NCBI GenBank assembly: GCA_903864505.1 | Contig: CAIPGC010000032.1 | Location: forward strand, 1-39,991 | Reading direction: 5' to 3' | Origin: an uncultured beta proteobacterium | GTDB lineage: Bacteria; Pseudomonadota; Gammaproteobacteria; Burkholderiales; Burkholderiaceae_C | Length of the DNA: 39,991 bases | In this document: one piece after another, positions 34,192-39,991 of the stretch | How positions within the stretch are numbered: the first letter of the stretch is position 1 | Layout: each line of letters starts with the position of its first letter | Notes under the pieces: model-generated | What the model saw: only the letters and a program-made list of their open reading frames with translations | What the model was told of the DNA's origin: nothing | Database searches by the model: none | Made by a program: the position numbers and the translations under genes

Positions 34192-35301
34192 ATGACGCAA
34201 CATCACATCAAGCGCATCGCAGTTTGTACCGGAGGCGGGGACGCCCCCGGCCTCAACGCCGTGATCCGTTCGGTCGCAATTTCTGCCGCCAACCGAGGTT
34301 GGGAATGCTACGGAATTCGCGACGGATTCAACGGTATTTTGTTCCCCGAGCGATACGAAGACGGCGTGTTTCGCCTGACCCGCAAACACGTGCGCAACAT
34401 TGGCCACCTGGGCGGCACCATGCTCGGGTCGACCAACAAGGGAAACCCGTTGCACTTCCCAATCCACATGCCCGACGGAACGACCAGGGAAATCGATCGA
34501 TCGGACGAAATTCTCGAGTATTTTGCCAAGAAGGAAATCGATGCACTGGTATCGGTGGGCGGAGATGGCTCGCTGACGATTGCCAACGCGCTGCACAAAA
34601 AGGGTTTGAAGGTGGTGGGCGTTCCAAAGACCATTGACAACGACCTTGACAAGACCATGACCACCTTCGGCTTCGACACGGCAGTCGCCTTTGCGACGGA
34701 GTGTATCGACCGCCTGCACAGCACCGCAGACAGCCACCAACGCGTGATGGTGGTGGAGGTGATGGGCAGATACGCGGGCTGGATCGCGTTGCACTCGGGT
34801 ATTGCTGGCAACGCGCATGCCATTCTTATGCCCGAAATCCCGTTTGACCTCGACCAAGTGGTAAACGTCATCCGCGAGCGCGACAACGACGGGCGTATGT
34901 ACTCCGTGGTGGTCGCGGCCGAAGGGGCCATGCCCAAGGACGGGCATCTTGAGGTGGTGGCTCCAGCGGAGATTGGTCACGCTGAGCGCCTGGGTGGTAT
35001 TGGTGATCGCATCGCCAAAGCACTCGAGGAGCGCACCGGCAAGGACACCCGCGTGGTAGTGCTGGGGCACCTGCTGCGGGGCGGCAGCCCAACCGCCTTT
35101 GACCGTCTGGCATCGATGCGTTTTGGTGCGGCGGCGGTGCGTGCACTTGACGCCGGTCTTTCCGGGGTGATGGTGGCACTGGCATTTCCGAACGTGGAAT
35201 ACATCGCACTGGAAGAGGTTGCGGGGCGCATGAAAGCGGTGCCACTGGACAGCGATACCGTGCAAACCGCACGGGACCTTGGGATTTGCCTGGGCGACTA
35301 G
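34192..35301 (+). CDS. 6-phosphofructokinase (ATP- or PPi-dependent, group uncertain)
   Basis: A 369-aa PfkA-superfamily enzyme converting fructose 6-phosphate to fructose 1,6-bisphosphate. Key segments are TGGGDAPGLNAVIR, VGGDGSLTIANAL (123-127 GGDGS), VPKTIDNDL (145-152) with the catalytic Asp, VVEVMGRYAGWIALHSG and GHLLRGGSPTAFDRLASMRF. Gly126 (E. coli position 104) favours ATP, while Lys146 (E. coli position 124) is the residue found in PPi-dependent enzymes; some ATP-dependent enzymes share this mixture. GAGAGGGAAT lies before the ATG. It is followed 89 bases later by the malic enzyme gene. I do not give a symbol because the phosphoryl donor is uncertain. Confidence 0.94.
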   Translation: MTQHHIKRIAVCTGGGDAPGLNAVIRSVAISAANRGWECYGIRDGFNGILFPERYEDGVFRLTRKHVRNIGHLGGTMLGSTNKGNPLHFPIHMPDGTTREIDRSDEILEYFAKKEIDALVSVGGDGSLTIANALHKKGLKVVGVPKTIDNDLDKTMTTFGFDTAVAFATECIDRLHSTADSHQRVMVVEVMGRYAGWIALHSGIAGNAHAILMPEIPFDLDQVVNVIRERDNDGRMYSVVVAAEGAMPKDGHLEVVAPAEIGHAERLGGIGDRIAKALEERTGKDTRVVVLGHLLRGGSPTAFDRLASMRFGAAAVRALDAGLSGVMVALAFPNVEYIALEEVAGRMKAVPLDSDTVQTARDLGICLGD

Positions 35302-35390
35302 CGGCGTTGCGCTTTTCTTGATCTCTGTCAGTTGATGGGTTCCATAGTTCGTCACAATGGCGACACCTCAGAATTTGGAGAAAGATCAGC

Positions 35391-37691
35391 ATGACTACTC
35401 TCTCAGCGGCAGAGCAAGAGCTCCGCGATGCAGCACGCGAATACCATCGCACCCCGACCCGCGGCAAGATTTCGGTAACCCCCACCAAGCCGCTGTCCAA
35501 CCAGCGTGATTTGTCGCTGGCGTATTCGCCGGGCGTCGCATACCCCTGCCTTGATATTCAGGCCGATCCTTCGCTGGCGGCCGAGTACACCTCGCGCGGC
35601 AACCTGGTTGCAGTCATTACCAACGGCACCGCAGTGCTTGGCCTGGGCAATATCGGACCGCTTGCGGGCAAGCCTGTGATGGAAGGTAAAGGTTGCCTGT
35701 TCAAGAAATTCGCCGGCATCGATGTGTTTGACATTGAACTCGACGAGAACGACCCCGACAAACTGGTGGACATCATCGCCGCCATGGAGCCCACACTCGG
35801 TGGCGTCAACCTGGAAGACATCAAGGCGCCGGAGTGCTTCTACATTGAGCAAAAACTGCGCGATCGCATGAACATTCCAGTGTTCCACGACGACCAGCAT
35901 GGCACCGCCATCATTTCGTCTGCTGCATTGCTCAATGCACTGGAACTCGTCAAGAAGCCCATTGAGAGCGTAAAGATTGCGGTGTCGGGTGCGGGTGCCG
36001 CCGCGATCGCATGCCTGGATGTGATGGTGGGTTTGGGTGTGAAGCGCGAGAACGTCTATGCCTGCGACTCCAAGGGGGTGATCTACCATGGGCGCCCGGG
36101 CGGATTTGACCAGTCCAAGGAGCGCTATGCGCAGAACACCGATGCGCGCGTGCTGGCCGACATCGTCAGGGACGCCGATGTGTTCCTGGGTTGCTCCACC
36201 GCCGGCGTACTGACGCAGGATATGGTCAAGTCCATGGCGCGCGAGCCGATCATTCTGGCGCTGGCCAACCCCGAACCGGAGATCCGTCCGGAACTAGCCA
36301 AGGCGGTGCGTCCGGACTGCATCATTGCCACGGGGCGTTCCGATTACCCGAATCAGGTGAACAACGTTTTGTGCTTTCCCTACATTTTCCGTGGTGCGCT
36401 GGATTGCGGTGCCACCAAAATCACCGAAGCCATGAAACTGGCCTGCGTGCGCCAGATTGCTGACCTGGCCAAGGCCGACATCAGTGAGGAAGTGGCGACG
36501 GCGTATGCCGGCAAGGAACTGGTATTTGGCAGCGACTACCTGATCCCAACGCCCTTTGATTCGCGCCTGATCTTGCGCATTGCCCCCGCGGTGGCAAAGG
36601 CGGCCGAAGAGTCCGGTGTGGCCACACGCCCGATTAAGGACTTTGATGCCTACTACCAGCAACTGTCGCGCTTTGTTTATCAGACCGGCATGTTCATGAG
36701 TCCGGTTTTCACGGCTGCCAAGGCCGTACGCAAGGAATCCAAGCGTGTGGCCTATGCCGAAGGCGAGGACGAGCGCGTCTTGCGTGCAGTGCAGGTCGCC
36801 GTCGATGACGGCCTGGCACATCCCATTTTGATCGGCCGCCCGGCGGTGATCGAGGCGCGTTTGGCCAAGGCCGGCTTGCGCATCCAGATCGGACGTGACG
36901 TGGAATGTTGCAACCCGGAAGACGACCCGCGTTTCCGCCAGTATTGGGAGACCTACCACAAGATCATGGGACGCCGAGGTGTGACCGTGGATGCGGCCAA
37001 GGCGGCGGTGCGACGCTCCAGCACCACCATTGGGAGCCTGATGGTCAAGTTGGGCGACGCTGATGCCATGATCTGCGGTATGTTGGGAAGCTTTGACGTG
37101 CACCTGCAGCACGTGCGTAACATCATCGGACTCAAGTCTGGTGTGCGCACGCTGGGTGCCATGAATGCGTTGATGCTGGAAAAGCACGCGCTTTTCATTG
37201 CAGACACTTACGTCAATGAAGATCCCAGCGCAGAGGAGTTGGCCAGCATTGCGCTGATGGCGGCGCAGGAACTGAACCGCTTTGGCATTCCGCCCAAGGT
37301 GGCGTTTTTGTCGCACTCCAACTTTGGCACATCGGACCGGCCGTCCGCTCGAAAGATGCGGCTGGCACGCGAGTTGTTCTCCAAATTGGCACCGGATGTC
37401 GAGTGCGACGGCGAATTGCAAGGCGACGCGGCGCTTTCAGAAAGTGTGCGCCGTGCTGCGCTGGCAGATACCACACTGACCGGTGAAGCAAACCTCTTGA
37501 TTTGCCCCAATCTGGACTCGGCCAACATCTTGTTCAACGTCCTGAAGATGACCGCGGGTCACGGCGTGACGGTCGGCCCGGTGTTGCTGGGTGCGGCGGC
37601 CTCGGTGAACATCCTGACGCCGTCGGCCACGGTACGCCGTGTTGTCAATATGACGGCATTGGCAGTGGCCAACGCTTCGGCATTCAAGTAG
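35391..37691 (+). CDS. maeB: NADP-dependent malic enzyme with phosphotransacetylase-like domain
   Basis: A 766-aa MaeB. Residues about 1-430 form malic enzyme: [64 protein letters not shown] Rossmann text ([19 protein letters not shown]), and [20 protein letters not shown]. Residues about 430-766 form a phosphotransacetylase-like domain ([60 protein letters not shown]) that in E. coli MaeB mainly has a regulatory, acetyl-CoA-sensing role. It decarboxylates malate to pyruvate with NADPH formation. GGAGAAA lies 8 bases before the ATG. The next gene, fpr, also concerns NADPH. Confidence 0.98.
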   Translation: MTTLSAAEQELRDAAREYHRTPTRGKISVTPTKPLSNQRDLSLAYSPGVAYPCLDIQADPSLAAEYTSRGNLVAVITNGTAVLGLGNIGPLAGKPVMEGKGCLFKKFAGIDVFDIELDENDPDKLVDIIAAMEPTLGGVNLEDIKAPECFYIEQKLRDRMNIPVFHDDQHGTAIISSAALLNALELVKKPIESVKIAVSGAGAAAIACLDVMVGLGVKRENVYACDSKGVIYHGRPGGFDQSKERYAQNTDARVLADIVRDADVFLGCSTAGVLTQDMVKSMAREPIILALANPEPEIRPELAKAVRPDCIIATGRSDYPNQVNNVLCFPYIFRGALDCGATKITEAMKLACVRQIADLAKADISEEVATAYAGKELVFGSDYLIPTPFDSRLILRIAPAVAKAAEESGVATRPIKDFDAYYQQLSRFVYQTGMFMSPVFTAAKAVRKESKRVAYAEGEDERVLRAVQVAVDDGLAHPILIGRPAVIEARLAKAGLRIQIGRDVECCNPEDDPRFRQYWETYHKIMGRRGVTVDAAKAAVRRSSTTIGSLMVKLGDADAMICGMLGSFDVHLQHVRNIIGLKSGVRTLGAMNALMLEKHALFIADTYVNEDPSAEELASIALMAAQELNRFGIPPKVAFLSHSNFGTSDRPSARKMRLARELFSKLAPDVECDGELQGDAALSESVRRAALADTTLTGEANLLICPNLDSANILFNVLKMTAGHGVTVGPVLLGAAASVNILTPSATVRRVVNMTALAVANASAFK

Positions 37692-37725
37692 TAAGAAAAG
37701 TGGCCCGGCAGTCGTTTTACACTCT

Positions 37726-37748
37726 AGGGTTTGCCCAGACCCTGTTTT
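37726..37748 (+). terminator. Possible weak terminator between maeB and fpr
   Basis: AGGGT (37726-37730) pairs with ACCCT (37739-37743) across an 8-base loop, followed by GTTTT. The stem is only 5 bp, so termination would be partial at best. Confidence 0.35.
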
Positions 37749-37769
37749 CGAACTACTGCAAGGCCCCTG

Positions 37770-38546
37770 ATGAGTGCATTTCTGGAAGAAACCGTATTAA
37801 GCGTACACCACTGGACTGACCGGCTGTTCAGCTTCACCACCACCCGTAATCAGGCCTTGCGCTTTTCCAACGGGCATTTCACCATGATCGGCCTGCGTCT
37901 GGAAACAGGCAAGCCGTTGCTGCGCGCTTACAGCATTGTCAGTGCCAATTACGAAGAACACCTGGAATTCTTCAGCATCAAGGTGCAAGACGGGCCGCTG
38001 ACCTCGCGTCTGCAGCACATCAAGGTGGGTGACAAGATTGTGGTGGGCAAAAAGCCCACAGGCACGCTGCTGATCGATTACCTTTTGCCCGGCAAGAATC
38101 TGTACCTGATCGGCACCGGCACGGGTTTGGCGCCGTTTCTGTGCCTGATCCGGGATCCGGCCACCTACGAAAAGTACGAAAAAGTAATCCTTTTCCACGG
38201 CGTGCGTGAAGTCAAGGAACTGGCCTACGCCGAGTACATCAATGTGGACCTGCCAAATAACGAGTTCCTGGGCGAATATGTCAAGCCGCAACTGATTTAC
38301 TACCCCAGCGTCACGCGTGAACCGTTCAAGAACCGAGGACGTGCCACGGACTTGCTCGCCAGTGGCAAACTGGAAGCGGACCTGGGCCTGTCCAGGCTCG
38401 ACCCAGTGCGTGATCGCATCATGATTTGTGGCAGCCCGGCATTAAACAAGGACATGCGCGAGTTGCTGGATGCGCGTGGATTCATTGAAGGCAGCACCAC
38501 ATCGCCGGGCGACTACGTGGTAGAGCGTGCGTTCGTGGAGCAATAA
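37770..38546 (+). CDS. fpr: Ferredoxin/flavodoxin-NADP+ reductase
   Basis: A 258-aa bacterial FNR, the usual length of subclass I proteins such as those of Azotobacter and Pseudomonas. The FAD domain shows LLRAYSIVSANYEEHLEFFS (RxYS motif near 52-58) and GPLTSRLQHIKVGD. The NADP domain shows LIGTGTGLAPFLCLIRDPAT, FHGVREVKELAYAEYI and RIMICGSPALNKDMRELL. It ends in VERAFVEQ, like subclass I enzymes with a short tail. It transfers electrons between NADPH and ferredoxin or flavodoxin. The ATG at 37770 gives MSAFLEETVL; an upstream one at 37731 lies in the putative hairpin region. Two bases separate its stop from the next gene's start. Confidence 0.97.
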   Translation: MSAFLEETVLSVHHWTDRLFSFTTTRNQALRFSNGHFTMIGLRLETGKPLLRAYSIVSANYEEHLEFFSIKVQDGPLTSRLQHIKVGDKIVVGKKPTGTLLIDYLLPGKNLYLIGTGTGLAPFLCLIRDPATYEKYEKVILFHGVREVKELAYAEYINVDLPNNEFLGEYVKPQLIYYPSVTREPFKNRGRATDLLASGKLEADLGLSRLDPVRDRIMICGSPALNKDMRELLDARGFIEGSTTSPGDYVVERAFVEQ

Positions 38547-38548
38547 GC

Positions 38549-39556
38549 ATGGCCCAACAATACGACCTCTACGCCATTGGCAATGCCCTGGTGGACTCTG
38601 AATACCAAGTCAGCGACGGGCAGTTGCAGTCGATGGGTATTGCCAAGCGCCATATGACCCTAATTGATCCGCAGCGGCGCGCAGCGCTGCTCGCGGCGGT
38701 GGCGGGCATGCCCACCCGACGAACGGGTGGTGGCTCGGCTGCCAATACCGTGGTGGCGCTGGCGCAATTGGGTGGCAAGGGCTTTTACAGTTGCCGGGTC
38801 GCGGACGATGAACTCGGCGCTTTTTACCGCGATGACCTGATCGCTAACGGAGTGGCCACCAACCTGGGCCTGGGGCACGCACCGGCAGGGCAGACGGGGT
38901 GCTGCATGGTGATGATCACCCCGGATGCCGAGCGCAGCATGAGCACCTTTCTGGGCGCAACCTCCGAACTCGATGCCACGTCGCTGCATTTGGATGCCAT
39001 CCGGCAATCCAGGGTTTACTACATGGAAGGGTATCTGGCCGCATCGCCGCCGGGGCTGGATGCAGCATTGCAAGGGCGTGCCGTCGCGAAAGGGGCCGGC
39101 GTGGCGCTGGCCGCTACGCTGAGCGACATGAGCATGATCAACTTCTGCCGCCCTGGTCTGGATGCAATGGTGGGCGATGGTCTGGACTACCTTTTCTGCA
39201 ACGAAGAAGAATCTCAGACGTGGTGTGGAACACAGGATGTCACCTTGATCTGCCAGCAAATGAGCCAGTTGGCCAAGGTGGTGTGCCTGACGCGCAGCGC
39301 CAAGGGCTGCATCGTGCTCGAAGGAGGGCAGCAGACCACCGTCCCCTGCGCTGATGTCAAAGCGGTGGATACCAATGGCGCGGGCGACATGTTTGCGGGT
39401 GCCTTCCTGCACGCTGCAATCCAGGGCTATAGCCATGCCAAGGCAGCTTGGTTGGCCAACCAGGCGGCAGGCATGGTGGTGAGCCAGTACGGGAATCGCT
39501 TGGGCAGCACGGCGGTGAGCGAGTTGAACACGTTATTTATCCAGCATCGCACCTGA
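38549..39556 (+). CDS. PfkB-family sugar/nucleoside kinase (adenosine kinase type)
   Basis: A 335-aa ribokinase-superfamily enzyme. The first PfkB signature is RTGGGSAANTVVALAQLGGK and the second is DTNGAGDMFAGAFLHAAIQG, where the Asp of GAGD is the catalytic base. The N-terminus LYAIGNALVDSEYQVSDGQL and the HMTLIDPQRRAALLA segment match the adenosine-kinase-like branch that is common in betaproteobacteria. The substrate might be adenosine or another nucleoside or sugar. It starts 2 bases after the fpr stop, so translation is probably coupled. A bulged hairpin at 39561-39588 follows the gene but has no T-tract. Confidence 0.9.
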   Translation: MAQQYDLYAIGNALVDSEYQVSDGQLQSMGIAKRHMTLIDPQRRAALLAAVAGMPTRRTGGGSAANTVVALAQLGGKGFYSCRVADDELGAFYRDDLIANGVATNLGLGHAPAGQTGCCMVMITPDAERSMSTFLGATSELDATSLHLDAIRQSRVYYMEGYLAASPPGLDAALQGRAVAKGAGVALAATLSDMSMINFCRPGLDAMVGDGLDYLFCNEEESQTWCGTQDVTLICQQMSQLAKVVCLTRSAKGCIVLEGGQQTTVPCADVKAVDTNGAGDMFAGAFLHAAIQGYSHAKAAWLANQAAGMVVSQYGNRLGSTAVSELNTLFIQHRT

Positions 39557-39590
39557 TTCCGCAGCAAGCGCAGGGGTATTTGCGCTGCAG

Positions 39591-39619
39591 TTGACCACGC
39601 CACGGTAGGCACTGATACT
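39591..39619 (+). promoter_or_regulatory. Sigma-70 promoter candidate of pilU
   Basis: TTGACC (39591-39596), 17 bases, then GATACT (39614-39619). A start site about 7 bases after the -10 would fall at 39626, just before the ATG at 39627, so the transcript could be leaderless. Confidence 0.5.
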
Positions 39620-39626
39620 TCGCGCC

Positions 39627-39991
39627 ATGGCAACACTTACCGAAGAACAGGCGCGCTCCTACATGCACAAGCTGCTGGCGGCCATGCGCCAGGCCGGCGG
39701 TTCCGACTTGTTCATCGCCAACGATTTTCCACCGAGCATGAAGGCCAATGGCGTGATGCAGCCACTGTCCAGCCAAAAGCTTACCGGGGAACTCACACGC
39801 AACTTTGCCCACTCGCTCATGAACGAGCGCCAGCGCGAGGAGTTTGCCAAGGAGATGGAGTGCAACTTCGCCATCTCCCTTGCCGGGCTCTCGCGTTTTC
39901 GGGTGAACGTTTATGTGCAGCAGCAAAACGTGGCCATGGTGGTGCGCACCATCGCCTCCGAAATCCCCAACTTCGAAAAACTGAACCTTCC
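39627..39991 (+). CDS. pilU: Type IV pilus retraction ATPase PilU, 5' part only
   Basis: The first 121 codons are in the window and the frame runs open to the edge. The N-terminal PAS-like domain shows LLAAMRQAGGSDLFIANDFP, PSMKANGVMQPLSSQKL, MNERQREEFAKEMECNFAIS and LSRFRVNVYVQQQNVAMVVR. GGSDLF with PPSMKANG and the ECNFAIS segment match PilU rather than PilT (which has GASDLH and a different acidic segment). PilU assists PilT in pilus retraction for twitching motility. The ATG at 39627 gives an N-terminus of the length seen in betaproteobacterial PilU; ATG at 39663 is an alternative. No pilT is in view upstream, though the two are often adjacent. Confidence 0.9.
   Translation, partial: MATLTEEQARSYMHKLLAAMRQAGGSDLFIANDFPPSMKANGVMQPLSSQKLTGELTRNFAHSLMNERQREEFAKEMECNFAISLAGLSRFRVNVYVQQQNVAMVVRTIASEIPNFEKLNL

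Noticed and set aside
35301..35325. Hairpin AGCG-GCGTTG-CGCT with TTTC after pfkA
   Set aside because: Only four base pairs and a broken T-tract, too weak to call a terminator.
33865..35355. 496-codon minus-strand open frame opposite pfkA
   Set aside because: It covers pfkA in antisense and includes part of the thioredoxin-like gene in another frame; the composition is His/Val-rich as expected of an antisense shadow.

Overview
The window looks like a core chromosomal segment of a betaproteobacterium, most likely Burkholderiales/Comamonadaceae and perhaps a Rhodoferax-like genus. This rests on gene content and protein style (grpE-dnaK-dnaJ, dnaG-rpoD, the fused malic enzyme/phosphotransacetylase, a PilU-like ATPase, a PAS-LuxR regulator beside scoAB), on moderately high GC, and on a short AT-rich intergenic sequence resembling dispersed repeats of that family. 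No insertion sequence, prophage, CRISPR array, rRNA or origin was seen. Genes are closely packed and no gene-free stretch exceeds 300 bases.

Positions 1-3840 (+ strand) hold an electron-transfer cassette: the end of etfB, etfA, a large acyl-CoA dehydrogenase with a C-terminal extension, and a nitronate-monooxygenase-like flavoprotein. Convergent to it (3904-10150, - strand) are a beta-CASP metallo-beta-lactamase protein, the heat-shock operon grpE-dnaK-dnaJ, an FKBP-type isomerase and a small HxlR-type regulator. The heat-shock operon carries visible control signals: a near-consensus sigma-32 promoter before grpE, a second weaker one before dnaK, a strong hairpin with a T-tract between dnaK and dnaJ, and a terminator after dnaJ.

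Positions 10400-16760 hold a ComFB-like small protein (+), then aroE, rpoD and dnaG (-), an arrangement of the macromolecular synthesis operon without rpsU, and an AhpD-like peroxidase-related protein. Positions 17046-23402 hold a PuuB-like FAD amine oxidoreductase (+), a PAS-LuxR regulator (-), scoA-scoB (+) with a palindromic candidate operator between regulator and scoA, a four-helix membrane protein, a fused alpha-beta acyl-CoA:CoA transferase with an extra C-terminal domain (-), and a small unknown protein.

Positions 23469-30939 hold tRNA-Gly(CCC), a succinate-semialdehyde dehydrogenase (-) and, divergent from it, a class III aminotransferase followed by a four-gene polyamine-type ABC importer (+). 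With the PuuB-like enzyme, these suggest uptake of putrescine or a related amine and its conversion through aminoaldehyde and semialdehyde steps to succinate, although the CoA-transferase genes separate the parts.

Positions 31060-39991 are mainly + strand: alaS, a thioredoxin-like protein (-), a phosphofructokinase with mixed ATP/PPi-type active-site residues, malic enzyme-phosphotransacetylase, ferredoxin-NADP reductase, a PfkB/adenosine-kinase-type sugar kinase and the start of pilU. I found no clearly novel multi-gene system. The most useful leads are regulatory: heat-shock operon architecture, three palindromic candidate operators and a possibly leaderless pilU. Unusual domain additions occur in RpoD, the fused CoA transferase and the polyamine permease.
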